A stretch of DNA of 64,000 bases from Monodelphis domestica (GCF_027887165.1 NC_077231.1:193676334-193740333); one strand, 5' to 3'. Positions 13,397 through 25,616 are shown, counted from the stretch's first letter. Translations and numbers: made by a program. The notes: a model not told the origin generated them from the letters alone.

Positions 13397-15313
13397 AAAG
13401 GAGTAATTAGAAGAAAACTTATCTCTCTAGATGTTTAAAATAGAAGAATAGATCAATGACTTGTGCATGCAACTAAACAAAGTAGATAAGAACAAATTTT
13501 AAATCTACACATAAATAGCAAATTATAAATCCTGAAAATCAAAGGAAAGATTAATAAAATTGAAAGTAAGAAAATCAACAAACTAATAAACCATTAGCTA
13601 ATTTTATTTTGAAAGAAAACCAAATTACCGGTATCAAAAATTAAAAGGGTGAATTCATCAACAATAAAGATTAAATTAAAAAAAACTATAAGGAACTAGT
13701 ATGTCCAGTTATATGCAAATAAATGTGACAATCTAAGTGAAATCAATAATATTTATAAAAACATAAATTTCCTAGATTAAGAAAAGGAAATCGGATATTT
13801 AAATAGACAAATCTTAGGGAAAAGGGGTTGAACAAATTATCAATAAATTTCATAAGAAAAAAATAGCCAGGATCAGATGAATTCAAGCAGATTCTACCAG
13901 ACTTCCAAGAACAATTAATTCCAATATTATATATTTTTTAAATAACCAAAGATGTCATACTATCAAACTCCTTTTGTGACACAAATATGGTGCTGATATA
14001 TAAACCAAAAAGAACAAAAACAGAGAAAGAAAACTGTAGATCAATTTCCCTAATTAATATTGACACAAACATTTTGAATAAAACACTAGGGAGGAGCACA
14101 TAGCAATATATCACAAAGATTATATAAAGTCAGATTTATACCAGGAAGGCACAGTTGATTTAGCATTAGAAAAACTATCAGCATAATTGACCACATCAAT
14201 AATGAAATCAACAGAAATTATATGATTATCTCAATAGATGCCGAAAAGGCTTTTGACAAAATGCAATACTCATTTCTACTAAAAACACTAGAAAGCATAG
14301 GAACTAAAGGAGTTTTCCTTAAAATTATAAGTAGAATCTATGTAAAACCATCAGCAAGCATATCTGTAACCAGGTTAAGCTAGAATCCTTCCCTTAAGAT
14401 CAGGAGTGAAGTAAGAATGCCCATTAATACAACTATTATTCAATATCGTAGTAGAAATGCTAGCATTAGGAATACAATAAGGAAAGAGAAACTGAAGGAA
14501 TTAGAAAAGGCAAAAAGCAAACAAAACTATCACTCTTTGCAGATGATATGATGGTATACTTGGAGAATCAAATAAAAAAATAGTTGAAATAATTAACAAC
14601 TTCAACAAAGTTGCAGAATACAAAATAAAACCACATCAATTTTTAGCATTTATATATAGTACCAACAAAGTCTAGCATCAAGAGATAGAGAAATTCTGTT
14701 TAAAGTAGTTATAGAGAATATAAAGTACTTCAGAGACTATGTGCCAGGACAAACTCAGAACTATATGAACATAATTACAAAATACTCTCCACAAAAGGTT
14801 AGATCTAAACAATTAGGAAAATATTAATCCCTCATGAGTAGGCTGAGCCAATATAAAATGATGATTCTTCCTAAATTTATTTATTTATTCAGTTCCATAC
14901 CAATTAAACTATTTTATACAGCTAGAAAAAGTAGTAACAAAATTCATCTGAAGGAACAAAAGGTCAAAAATATTAAGGGAATCAATGAAAAAAAATGTGA
15001 AGGATGGTGACTAAGTCATATCGAATCTTAAACTGTATTCTATAGAGACCATCATCAAAATGGTCTGGTACTAGCCACAAAATATAAATAGTAGATCAGT
15101 AGAATTGTTTAACTCCATAAAACACAGTAGTAAATGGCCACAATAATTTAGTGTTCAATAAACTCAAAGATTCAAGATTTGGGGACAAAATTTACTATTT
15201 GACAAGAATTGCCAGGAAAATTGGAAAGGAGTTTGGCAGAAACTAGGTATAGACCACCATCTCACAATATATAACAAGATTAGGTCGTTTGCAAGATTTG
15301 GACATAAAGGGTG

Positions 15314-15874
15314 TGTGAAAAGATTCTGGAATCTAACTTTGTGTTAAGCTGCCTCGCCCTCCTCCCAACTTGCAAGAGGAAAAGAATTCAATTATAGGTG
15401 CCAGGAGAGATATCTTTGACATAACAGCAATCTTTTGTGTGGGCACTACAATTGACCCCAGATGTCTACAGCTCATGGGCAACCACAGAGTTGATTCAGA
15501 CCAGCTTCAGGTGCTTCCTGCCACCATTGTGTCTTTGGAAATTGCATCTGGTGGCAATATCCTTAGGAGTGTTTAAGACATTTGTGGCCTGAGTACAGTA
15601 ATGTTCCTGTCATTGGTCAAGCAGTATTCTGAAAAGTCCCCTCCCCCCATCCTCCTTGACTCTGCTTCTCCAGTTGGCTTTTTTCTCTGTAATTAGTAAC
15701 CAGCTGCAGTCTGTCTTTGAGCAGCTGTGTCTAGGTTCTTTCTCTGCTCCACATATACATTTCTGTATTTTCATAGAATAAATACTTTTGCTTTCATATC
15801 AACAGGACTTAGTATTTTCCTCCATCTCTTCTTTGGGGCGGGGGGAGGGAGGTTCAGAACCAGGCTCTTTGACA
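15314..15874 (+). mobile_element. Solo LTR (class I-like ERV) inside L1 ORF2
   Basis: Starts TGTGAAAAG and ends TTTGACA, flanked by the 4-bp duplication ggtg (15310-15313 and 15875-15878). AATAAA at 15777-15782 lies 97 bases before the end, giving plus orientation. The L1 reading continues cleanly across the join. The 68- and 66-codon open frames here are LTR sequence, not genes. Confidence 0.87.
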
Positions 15875-17144
15875 GGTGATGCAATAAGCAAATTAGAGGA
15901 GCTTAGAATAGTTCACTTGTCAGATCTATGGAAAATGGAGGAATTGGTGGCCAAACAAAAGATAGAAAATAAACAGGATATAAAATAAATAGTTTTGATT
16001 ACATTAAATTTTAAAAGGACTATACCAATAAAACCAATGCATCCACAAGTTAGCAGGACAGCAGAAAAGTAGGGAAATTTTTATAGTAAGTTTCTCTGAT
16101 ATAGGTCTCATTTCTCAAATATATAGAGAGAGACCTGGGTCAAATTTCCAAGAATACAGGTCATTTTCCAATTAACAAATGGTCAAAGGAAATGAACAGG
16201 CAGTTTTAAAATAAAAAAAACAAAGCTACCTATAGTCATCTTAAAAAATGCTGTATATCACTGTTGATTAGAGAAATGCACATTAAAACAACTCTGAGGT
16301 ACCACGTCACACCTATCATATTGGTTAATATGGAAGAAAAGGAAAATGACAAATGTTAGGGGGCTGTAGGAAAATTAGGATACTAAAATACTGTTAGGAT
16401 TATAAACTGATTCAACCATTCTGAAAAGCAATGTGGAACTATGTCTCAATGGCTATAACATTGTATATACCTTCTGGCTAAACAATAGCACTACTAGATC
16501 TTTATCCCAAAGAGATCAAAAAGTGAAATAAAAGAATCTATATGTACAACAATATTTATAGCAGTTCCTTTGAGGTAGTAAAGAACTGAAAATTGAGATG
16601 ATACTCAACAATTGGGGAATGACTGAACCAATTGTGGTATATGATTGTGAGAAAATACTGTGGTGCTACAAGAAATGAGCAGGATGCTTTCAGAAAAACT
16701 AGGAAGACTTACATTAACTGATACAAAGCGAATTTGAGCAGAACCAGGAGAACATTATACACAAAATAATACTGTGTAATAACCAACTGTAAATGACTTT
16801 AGTTATACTTAGCAATACAGTGATCTATGACAGTTCTGAAGAACTCATGATAAAAATTGCTAACCACCTCCAGAGAAAGAACTAATGGAATCATAATGTA
16901 GATTGAAACATAATTTTTTATTTTACTTTCTTTTTCTTATATTGTTGTTTTTCGTCTGTGTTTTCTTTCACTACGTAACTAAAGTGGAAATATGTTTTAC
17001 ATGACTTCACATGTGTAACAGGTATCATATTGCTTGCCTTCTCAATGGAATGGGGAGAGGCTAGAGACAGAGAGAGAATTTGGAATTCAAACTTTTTAAA
17101 TGTGAAAAATAAATGTTTTAAAAGTATTTCAAACATACATTTTG

Positions 17145-18215
17145 TTTTGTTTTTTGGTCAGCCAGTTATTAAACATTTACATGCATACCCCTTAGCACAT
17201 CCCCATAACATTCTCCAGGCAAATAGTTATCTCTGTTGATATTTTCTTAAACACTTCATCCCTAGATTGAAACACTTATTTCACTTTACATGTGGTTCAG
17301 TTTTCTTAACCCTCTGCCCTTTGACATTTCTCACTCATAAATATTTGAAATTAATTTCTTCATTGAGGCTCTAGTTGCTTTATCATCTGTCCAATGGGTT
17401 GTCCTTCCACTGCCTTTATTGTGTTTAGCTAGCTAGCTGAAGAGGTAGAGGTGGGGAAAAGGGAGAATGGGACAAACATCAGAAATACAAACAGAGATGT
17501 TACCAACTTAAACTTTGTTGGAAGAAATTTGTTTTATTTATTTACTTTTTTAAAAAATTAAGAAATAACTATTAGGACAGGAAATATATTTTGAAATTTC
17601 TCCTTTCTTAAGATTGATTGGACAACCTCCCTTGGCAACATATTGATTCCACTGACTACAATCCTCCCTGTCATGAATTCATGTGTCATCTGCATCTCTC
17701 ATATTATGGAATAAGTTGATACCTTCAGTTTTGCTCTCAGTGGAGATAGAGAAAAATAATTGGTTACCACTCTCTGTTTAATACTCACATTTAATAAATA
17801 GAAATGATGTATTTTTACAATAACTTTTTCACCCATTGCTTATTCCTCATTTCTCAAAATATTATCACAATTTTCTATACTTTTTGTCTAAGGACAAAAA
17901 GATATGTGTATCTCTCTTCCCTTTATGCCTTTTTTCTTATATGGAAAGTATTCAGTGTACACTATTTCCCCAGGCCATGACTGATTTCCACTGGCAAAAG
18001 CACAAATCATCTGCTACAGGTACCTTGACTCGAACTTTCAAGCTTTCTTTTTCCTTTTAGGGAAACTGCCTATTCTCCTGAAGAAATTCTCCTTACCCAG
18101 ACTATATGGGTCAAAAAAATAAGCTAAAGTTATTTTTATTTTAATCTTTTTTTCTTGTGTAAAGTATAGAGAAATGGGAAAAGCACACCTGTCCTTTCCA
18201 GGAACTCCTAAATGT
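17145..18215. other. No recognised feature
   Basis: AT-rich, unique-looking DNA of about 1.1 kb. A short (gcta)n run (gctagctagctga) lies near 17426. I see no gene. Confidence 0.45.
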
Positions 18216-18219
18216 AGAA

Positions 18220-18715
18220 ATTCATTTCATCAGAATGCATCTATCAAATGCCTACTGTATTCCAAATACTGTGCTCAGTGCTGGGCATACAAAGACAAGA
18301 AACCAAACCTTTAACCCTCCAGGAGTTTGTGTTCTATAGGAGGAACAATACGTAAACATCGACATTGACATATGTGGAAAATATACAAAGTGAAGACAAG
18401 GTCCTTTTGGGGAGGGAGAAACAATAGTTGGTGAGGGGATCAGGAAAGGCGTTACGTACAAAGTAATTTTTGAGTCATGTGTTGACTCAACCCGAGAATT
18501 CTGAGATGTGCAGGTGAGGAAGGAAAGCATTCCAGGCATAGGGGGAGAGAGATGGAGAGGGGACCGAGTGGAGTGTGTGAGGAATAGCAAGTAGGACAGT
18601 TTATCTGCACCGCTGAGTCCTTCAAGAGGATAAACGTGTAATAAGCCTAGAAAGGAAAGCGAACATCACAGATGTGAAGGGTTTAAATGCCTAATAAAGG
18701 CATTTGCATCTTACC
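18220..18715 (-). mobile_element. L2 LINE fragment
   Basis: Reverse complement of the L2 3' end: 'aaatgcctactgtattcca', 'agcattccaggcataggggg', and then 'gaagggtttaaatgcc'. Diverged, does not code. Confidence 0.78.
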
Positions 18716-19078
18716 TTGAGTAGCAGAGAGGTCCCCTAGCAGATATGCCGATACACACTGGCACCGTGTCTATGACTTAGAGTTTTAGATCGCTGCCTAG
18801 GGTTGCTGAATTGTTGTGACCTGCTCATCCACAGTCACATAGACAGAATGTATAACAGACCTGAAACCCCGGTCTTCTTGACCTCACTAGACAATAGCAT
18901 CCTGAACTCCCTTCTCCTCTCCCTCCATATTATTGCTTTTGGTGATCTCATCAGCTCTCACAGCTTTATCATCTCTGCACTGAAGGTTATCAGACCCACT
19001 TATCCAGCTCTAACCTCCAGACTCACATCTCCAAATGCCTACTGTATATTTTGGCCTGTGTGTTCCATATATATATTA

Positions 19079-19262
19079 CCTTCTGTCTGTTGTTCTATTC
19101 TGTGTATTGGTTCCAAGGCAGAAGAGTGGTAAGGGCTAGACAATGGGGATTGAGTGACATGCCCAGGGTCACACAGCAGGGAAGTATCTGAGACAAGATT
19201 TGAATCAGGGATATCCTGTCTTTGGGTCTGGCTTTCAACTCATGGAGCCACCTCCCTGCCCC
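19079..19262 (-). mobile_element. tRNA-derived marsupial SINE in L2, with target duplication
   Basis: Reverse SINE with tail complement 'ctgtgtattggttccaaggc' and core 'gacatgcccagggtcacaca'. It is flanked by 16-bp duplications, ttccatatatatatta (19063-19078) and ttccacatacatatta (19263-19278), differing at two positions. Confidence 0.9.
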
Positions 19263-19447
19263 TTCCACATACATATTAAACTGAACATGTCCAAAGCTGA
19301 ACTCATTATCTTTTCCACAAAACTCTTCCCCCTCTCTCAATTTACCTATTATTGCCAAGAGTGCCACTATTCTTCCAGTAATCCTGGCTCAATGCCCCCT
19401 CCCCTCCTCTCTCTTTCTTTTCCCAGCCTCCATTTCTAATCTGTTAC

Positions 19448-20033
19448 TGTAATGCTGCGGAGGAGAAAAAATGGGAAAAGTCTGCAGCATAGCTGGAGAA
19501 GCCAGGACTGCAGAATCTGTCCACCAAGAAGGACATTCTAAATAGAATGGGGACCAGGAAGGACAGCGAGAAAGGAAGAGGCAAACTGAAAACCTTGGTC
19601 TCTTCCCTGGGGGACAGAAAGGAAGGACTGAAGTCCTGCTCTCTGGTTTATATCTACTATACTACAGTGACTGGATCTTCAAACTGTTGACTATTTCCCC
19701 AAATTTGAACTCTATTCCACCATCTTCAAACTTGGGAATTGTTTTAATATTAGGGAAATCCCAAACCCTCTCTCCCTTCAATTTTTTTCCCTTTCCCTTT
19801 CTCCCAAATAAACCCTATCACTTAAACTTAGCAAAGAGAGAGTGCTTTGTTTGGGATACCAAGATACTCACTTTGAGCTGACTTCAGAGCTACCAACAGA
19901 AGAATCAACTTGGGGTGGGGGGGAAAGGGAGGTAGGACAGAGAGGATTGAAGGAAGGAAAGGGGAGAAGGGAGGAGATTGGCAGATCTGATCTTGAAATT
20001 ATCATCTCCCACTTAAAATAATCCCCTAATACA
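19448..20033 (+). mobile_element. Solo LTR (class I-like ERV) inside L2
   Basis: Starts TGTAATGC and ends AATACA, flanked by the 4-bp duplication ttac (19444-19447 and 20034-20037). AATAAA at 19807-19812 sets plus orientation. A purine-rich G/A stretch (about 19910-19980) lies in the downstream part. L2 sequence is continuous once the LTR is removed. Confidence 0.85.
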
Positions 20034-20775
20034 TTACTAACTCCTGTTAATTCTACTTTCTTAGCATCTCTCATATATCCCCCTTTCTCTTTATTGGCAC
20101 TGGCACCACAGGCTGTCTTCACCTGATATCTGGGCTACTGCAATAACCTGCTGGTTGGACTCCCTGTCTCAAGCCTCTCTCCACTATACTTAGCAGTCAA
20201 ATTACTCTTCCTAAAGAATAGGTCTGACTAGGTCACCTTGCTCCCACTTAAGAAATTCCATTGGTTTTCTGTCACCTCTGGGATTAAAGATAAAATTCTG
20301 TGGCATTCAAAGTCCTTCATAGCCTTGACTCTTCCTACCTTTTCAGTTTTATTATATCTCAGTTGTGTTCCCATTTTCTTCATTCCAGTGACCCTGAATT
20401 CCTTGTTCCTCCCACAAGACCATCCATCAGCTGACTCTGCATTTGCCCTAGCTCTCCACAATGCCTGGAATGCTCTCCCTTCTCACTGTCACCTCCTAGC
20501 TTCCCTAGCTTCCTTCAATTCCCAGATAAAATCCATCCTCCTACAAGAAACCTTTTCCTGAGTCCCCCTTAATTTTAGTGCCTTTCCTCTTTGAATTCTT
20601 TCCAGTTTATCATATATGTGTATGTGTGTGTGTTGTACAAAATTGTCTCTTTTTGTCTCCCTCATTAGACTGTGAGCTCCTCTAGAAGTCTTTTTCTTTT
20701 TCTTTCCCAAGGCACTTAGCAAACTTCCCAGCACATATTAGGTACTTTAAAAATATTCAATAAATGTTGACTTGA

Positions 20776-21469
20776 GTGCCTACCCTAACATTCCTTAGCA
20801 TAAGTTATTTCTGGGAACTTAATTTACCAATTCTGCATTTTGGCTATAAAAATTCATAGCAACAAATACTAAACATGGGTTCTGTGTGGGATGAAAATAA
20901 ATTTAGGTCTTAACTGTGTGTGTCAATCACAAGGACTGAGAATTTTGGATGAGCCCTTTCAATTTGGATTTTAAAATTCTGTGGTAGGAAGAAAGAGATA
21001 CTGCCAGTGTAAATTTATGTAGGAATATGGCCTCTGAAATTTATCTTTAGAAGTCACCATATGGACCAGAGAAATCCCATAACAATCTTGAATAATGAAA
21101 GACAGTTTATTTTTATTTTCAGCTTTATTTTTAAAAGTGAGTTTATACATTTTAATCCTACCAGCCAAAACTGTATTTCCTTATGAAAATGTCATGTATG
21201 AACTCTCAAATGTTGGAAGCCAGTTGTCTACCACTGAACTTTGTAACACAGTCAACAGCACCTAGCCTTTGGGAAAATAGTATATTTAAAAAGCCAAATT
21301 TCAAACAAAAGACCTATGACATGAAATATTTTGTATCCTAGATTGCCAGCCTTTGTCAGATAGCAAAATATTTATATCATACCTTTTTTATAGCATCTGA
21401 ATCCTATATATAATACTCTTTTTCATCCCTTCTTTCTGCAAGGTCCTATTCACTCAAAGAACAGTGGAA
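20776..21469. other. No recognised feature
   Basis: Unique-looking AT-rich sequence. It contains the first of two 29-base near-repeats (20940-20968; the other is at 21643-21671). Confidence 0.45.
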
Positions 21470-21650
21470 CATATAACCAAAACAATCTAGGACTCAGTCT
21501 TAGCTCTCATTAGCTGTGTGACCTTGGGTAAGTCCCTTTTTCTTTCCAGGTCTACATTTATTCATCACTAAAATGGAGTGTCTGGGCTAGATGGTCTCCT
21601 AAATTCCCTCTAGCTTCGAGATTTTATTTTTCAATGATTCTAGGAATTTT
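21470..21650 (+). mobile_element. THER1/MIR-type SINE
   Basis: Sense SINE core 'ttagctgtgtgaccttgggt', then the L3-like tail 'gggctagatggtctcctaaa' and 'ttcaatgattctagg'. Confidence 0.82.
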
Positions 21651-21671
21651 AGATGGGCCCATTCAATTTGG

Positions 21672-22270
21672 ACATGGCACAGAAACCATGCAAAGAGCTA
21701 GAAATTTGCACCAATTTGGAATTCACAAAACATGTATTTTAACAGTTGGGCCACTACTGGTTAGCAATGTGGCCTTAGGCATTCTTCATTTCTGAAATGA
21801 AATAGCTAAACTGGATGACTTGAAACATTCCTTCTTATACTAACATTCTGATTCTGTGGAATATATAGAGATCCCCAGAGCATGATGTTTGTCAGACAAA
21901 TGTCAAACAGTTTAGGGGGACAGATATTCAACTATTCTACAGGTTAGAAAAAGATCATCCTTAAAATAATGACAGATTCAATAGTCAGTTCTGACATTCT
22001 AGAATTGTTAATGCTTTGTCTCCATCTAATGAGCAGTTAATTTTGTTTCTGGAATAGAAAGAAAGAAATTGTAACTACCACAAAGTACTCATTTGTGGGT
22101 AATTGAGAGACTCTCTTTGCCACTACACATGGCCCTTTTTATACATAGAATAAAATATACCAGTTAAAATAATTCCTTCATCTGGTAAATTCTTGAAGGC
22201 ACAAGGAATATCATGAAAAAATTGATCCTGACAAAAATTTATACTTTTTTAAGCTCTAAGCCCAAACCTA
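21672..22270. other. No recognised feature
   Basis: Probably part old SINE (near 21760-21850, 'aatgtggccttaggcattc') and otherwise unique-looking. I see no gene. Confidence 0.4.
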
Positions 22271-22274
22271 GAAA

Positions 22275-22790
22275 ATCAGTAAGTCAGCATTTATTAAGCA
22301 CCTACACTGTGCCAAAAACTATGCTAAGCACTGGAGGATACAGAAAAAGGCCAAATATTTCCATATATTTAGATGACCGGGGGAGAGGGTAAGCCAGAGA
22401 GAGACAGAGACAGAGACAGAGACAGAGACAGAGACAGAGACAGACAGAGACAGAGAGACAGACAGAGAGAGACAGAGAGAGACACACAGAGAGACAGACA
22501 GAGAGAGACAGAGAGATAGAGACAGAGAGAGAGACAGAGAGAGAGAAAGAGAGACAGAGAGAGAACCAGAGCAAGAACCTCTGCCCTCAGGAAGTTCACA
22601 GTCTGTTGGAAGAGACAACATGCTGATAACTATACACAAACAAGTTACACGTGGGAAAAATTGTGAATAATCTCAGAAGGAAGTCATTGAGATTAATAAG
22701 CATTGAGAAAGGCTTCTTGTAGAAGATGCAACTGTTTGTAGACTTGAAGGAAGCCAGGGAATCTAGGAGAAAGCAAACTGTAGGATATGC
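22275..22790 (-). mobile_element. L2 LINE 3' fragment, split by a purine microsatellite
   Basis: Reverse L2: 'agcatttattaagcaccta', then the array, then 'ctgccctcaggaagttcaca' and 'aggcttcttgtagaagatgc'. Confidence 0.83.
22395..22564. repeat. (GACAGA)/(GA)n compound microsatellite
   Basis: About 170 bp of GACAGA hexamers followed by mixed GAGAGACA units. All three minus-strand frames stay open and give Leu/Ser/Val/Cys repeats that are not genes. Confidence 0.98.
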
Positions 22791-22795
22791 ATCCT

Positions 22796-22962
22796 TAATA
22801 TAATATAATATAATATAATATAATATAATATAATATAATATAATATAATATAATATAATATAATATAATATAATATAATATAATATAATATAATATAATA
22901 TAATATAATATAATATAATATAATATAATATAATATAATATAATATAATATAATATAATATA
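22796..22962. repeat. (TAATA)n pentanucleotide microsatellite
   Basis: About 33 perfect copies of a 5-bp unit, 167 bp, with no interruption seen. It is open on the minus strand as a Tyr/Ile/Leu repeat, which is not a gene. Confidence 0.99.
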
Positions 22963-23374
22963 AGTACATAGCAATGAATTGTCTCCAGGCTGTGAGTGGT
23001 CTACCATTATACCATTTAGCTAGTACCCATTTTTTTAGTTTTAAAATTAAAATTTAAAAATTATTTTAACACAGTTATTCCTATTCCTATCAAAAATAAT
23101 CTGATAAACTAAAGCTATTCCAGAATCCACCTGAAATTTAAAATAGCCATGTGATATGTACAGAGATGGCAGTATATATAAGGAGTGGTTGGTTCTAAGG
23201 CAAGAAACCAAAATTCCAGGCCCAGTTCTACCTCTTAATTATATGAACTTTGCCAAGTCACTGAACTGTCCTAGGAATCAATCTCTCTATTTGCAGAACA
23301 AGGAAGAGGTGGAGGTGAGACCAGAGATTAACTACTATTTTTGAAGAGATACAGGATACCTTCATGGCTGGTAA
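22963..23374. other. No recognised feature
   Basis: AT-rich, then a probable degraded SINE near 23170-23290 ('ctttgccaagtcactgaac'). I see no gene. Confidence 0.4.
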
Positions 23375-24593
23375 CTACAGAGTCACTCAGTTAGCAAATA
23401 TTTCTTAAGCTCTTACTATGTGCCAGTTTTTGTACTAACCACTGGAGATACAGAGAAAGGTAAGGTTACTCTCAAGGAGCTCACATTCTATTTTTTTGGA
23501 CATTATTTTTTTTATTTGGTCAATTTCAAACATTATTCCTTGGTTACAAAAGTCATATTCTATTCCTCCCTCCCCTCCTACACCCCTTCCATAGTGACAC
23601 ACAATTCCACTGGGTATTACACATGTCCTTGATCAGAACCCATTTCCATGTTGTTGGTATTTGCACTAGGATGTTCATTTAGAGTCGACATCCCCAATTA
23701 TATCCTCCTCAACCCATGTCATTAAGCAGTTGTTATTCTTCTGTGTTTCTACTCCCACAGTGTTTCCTCTGAATGTGGATGGTGTTCTTTCTCATAGATC
23801 CCTCCAAGTTGTTCAGGATCACTGCATTGCCACTAATGGAGAAGTCCATTACATTCGATTGTACCACAGTGTATCAGTCTCTGTACAATGTTTTCCTGGT
23901 TCTGCTCCTCTCACTCTGCATCAATTCCTGGAGGTTGTTTCAGTTCTCATGGAATTCCTCCACTTTATTATTCCTTTTAGCACAATAGTATTCCATCACC
24001 AACATATACCACAATTTGTTCAGCCATTCCCCAAGTGAAGGGCATCCCCTCATTTTCCAATTTTTGGCCACCACAAAGAGTGCAGCTATGAACATTCTTG
24101 TACAAGTCTTTTTCCTTATTATCTCTTCGGAGTACAAACCCAGCAGTGCTATGACTGGGTCAAAAGGCAAGGAGCTCACATTCTAAAGAGGAAGATAATA
24201 TGAAAATAACTTTACCTAGAAGATATATACAGTATAAATGAAAGGTAATGTCAGTGAGAAGGCAATAATCACTGATGGGAAAGGTCTGCAAAATTTGGTA
24301 GTTGAACTGAGCCTGAGTCTTAAGAGAAACCAAGAGGTGGAGATGAAGTCAAAGTATTCCAGGGTGGGATCTGAAAAGGGTCAGCCAAGAATAAGCACAA
24401 AGTGAGGATATGAAATGTCATGTCTAAGGAGCTAGAGAGCCATAGTGCTTTGAATGTAGGGTTACATAAAGGAGTGTAAAGCATAAGAATACTGGAATGC
24501 TAAGAAGGGATCAGGTTATTAAGGGTTTAAAATGTTCAACAGAAGATTTTCTATTTCACCCTACAAGTAATAGGAAACTGCCAGAGTTCATGA
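23375..24593 (-). mobile_element. L2 LINE fragment, split by an L1
   Basis: Reverse L2: 'cttaagctcttactatgtgc' on the left and 'aagcataagaatactggaat' with 'gtaataggaaactgccagag' on the right. The L1 at 23491-24167 sits in the middle. Confidence 0.8.
23491..24167 (-). mobile_element. 5'-truncated L1 with intact target duplication
   Basis: L1 3' end in reverse, with a short T run at its left edge. It is flanked by identical 18-bp duplications caaggagctcacattcta (23473-23490 and 24168-24185). A minus-strand open frame (23940-24179) still reads the ORF2 C-terminal region (LPFDPVIALLGLYSEE). The perfect duplication and open frame suggest a relatively recent insertion. It is far too short to be active. 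Confidence 0.92.
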
Positions 24594-24874
24594 GCAGTTA
24601 GGTGGTACAGTGGATTGAGCACCAGACCTGGAGGCAGGAAGTCATTGAGTCATTTTTCAGTAGTATCAGAGTCATAAAGACCTGAATTCAAATCCAGCCT
24701 TGGACACTTTCTAGCTTTGTAATCCTGAGCAAGTCATCTAACTCTGTTTGCTTCAGTTTCCTCAACTATAAAATGAGTTGAAGAAGGAAATGGCAAACCA
24801 TTCTGGTATCTCTGCCAAGAAAAACTCAAATGGATTTATGAAGAGTCAGATAGGACTAAAATATGACTTAACAA
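24594..24874 (+). mobile_element. tRNA-derived SINE with RTE-like tail (Mar1-type)
   Basis: Head 'gcagttaggtggtacagtgg', core 'tgaattcaaatccagcctt', tail 'gaagagtcagataggact'. Imperfect flanking duplication: agagttcatga (24583-24593) and agagcccatga (24875-24885). Contains a small internal insertion near 24640-24680. Confidence 0.85.
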
Positions 24875-24885
24875 AGAGCCCATGA

Positions 24886-25095
24886 TATATGAGGATCAGT
24901 TGAAAGAACTAGGGGAATTTAATTAGAGAAAACCAAGGGGAGGGGAGAAATGATAGCTGTCATTAATTGTCTGAAGGGCTTTCAAGTGGATTAAGAATTC
25001 CTCTCATAAGACAGAATCAGGATCATTGGGTAGAAGATGCAAAGACCCAATTCAGGCTTATTTCAGGAAAAATTTCTTTACAATTAGAATCATTA
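24886..25095 (+). mobile_element. L3/CR1 LINE 3' fragment
   Basis: 'gaggatcagttgaaagaact', 'atgatagctgtcattaatt', 'cagaatcaggatcattgggt' and 'ttcaggcttatttcaggaaa' follow the CR1/L3 3' order. Confidence 0.72.
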
Positions 25096-25099
25096 CTAA

Positions 25100-25555
25100 G
25101 TGGAATAGGACAGCTAAGAATTGGAAATTAAGTAATAGACACCCATCATTTGGGGAATGGCTGAACAAACTTTGGCATACATAAGTGTAGTTAAATATTA
25201 CTCTGCTATAAGAAATAGTGTGTGTGGTGAATACAGAGAAGCATGGAAAGATCTCCATGAACTGATGCAGAATGTAATCAGCTGTCAAGAAAATGAGATA
25301 CATAGTAATGACCACAATGTAAATGGAAATAACAATGACATACCAAAAGAAATTAGAAAATGCATCAAAATTATAAAGATCAAGTAGGACATGAATGGCA
25401 TGATATTAAAAGACACCCCAAACCCACCCCTTCTTGGAGATGGAAGATCCATAGGTGTTTCACATTGTGCATTTTGGGACTTTTGTCAATATATCAATTA
25501 ATTGTGCTGGGTTTTTTTCCTTTCCTCTCTAAAAAATACTTCTGTTAGAAGGATT
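25100..25555 (+). mobile_element. L1 3' end (a distinct subfamily)
   Basis: The frame at 25157-25387 reads a remnant of the ORF2 C terminus. It is followed by a 3' UTR unlike that of the neighbouring L1, including 'tcaattaattgtgctgggtt' and 'gttagaaggattggctc'. Confidence 0.72.
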
Positions 25556-25616
25556 GGCTCGCTAGAGAGAGGAGTACTTAGGATAACAATGGTGTTGCAA
25601 GAAATAGAAGATATCT

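Larger units (their letters stand above)
12550..17140 (+). mobile_element. L1 LINE, most of ORF2 plus 3' end, with two insertions
   Basis: Reverse-transcriptase signatures are readable although the frame is broken: IDAEKAFDKM at 14234-14263 and LFADDMMVYLEN at 14533-14568, the latter carrying the FADD catalytic motif. The element starts within ORF2 near 12550 and ends near 17140. It is interrupted by a SINE (about 13190-13396) and a solo LTR (15314-15874). Comparison with the L1 at 1.9 kb confirms the order of the 3' part. Numerous stops make it inactive. Confidence 0.9.
18880..20775 (+). mobile_element. L2 LINE 3' region, split by a SINE and a solo LTR
   Basis: Sense L2: 'aactgaacatgtccaaagct' (19278), 'gggctactgcaataacctg' (20129), 'ccctcattagactgtgagct' (20661) and the tail 'attcaataaatgttgact' near 20756-20773. 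Removing the SINE (19079-19262) and LTR (19448-20033) with one copy of each duplication restores the L2 order. Open frames on either strand here are repeat-derived. Confidence 0.88.

Noticed and set aside
22302..22639. Cys/Leu/Ser-repeat frames on the minus strand
   Set aside because: They come from the GACAGA/GA microsatellite, open in all three frames.
22763..23007. Two overlapping minus-strand frames of Tyr/Ile/Leu repeats (68 and 70 codons)
   Set aside because: They are translations of the TAATA microsatellite. A 5-bp unit without stops stays open in more than one frame.
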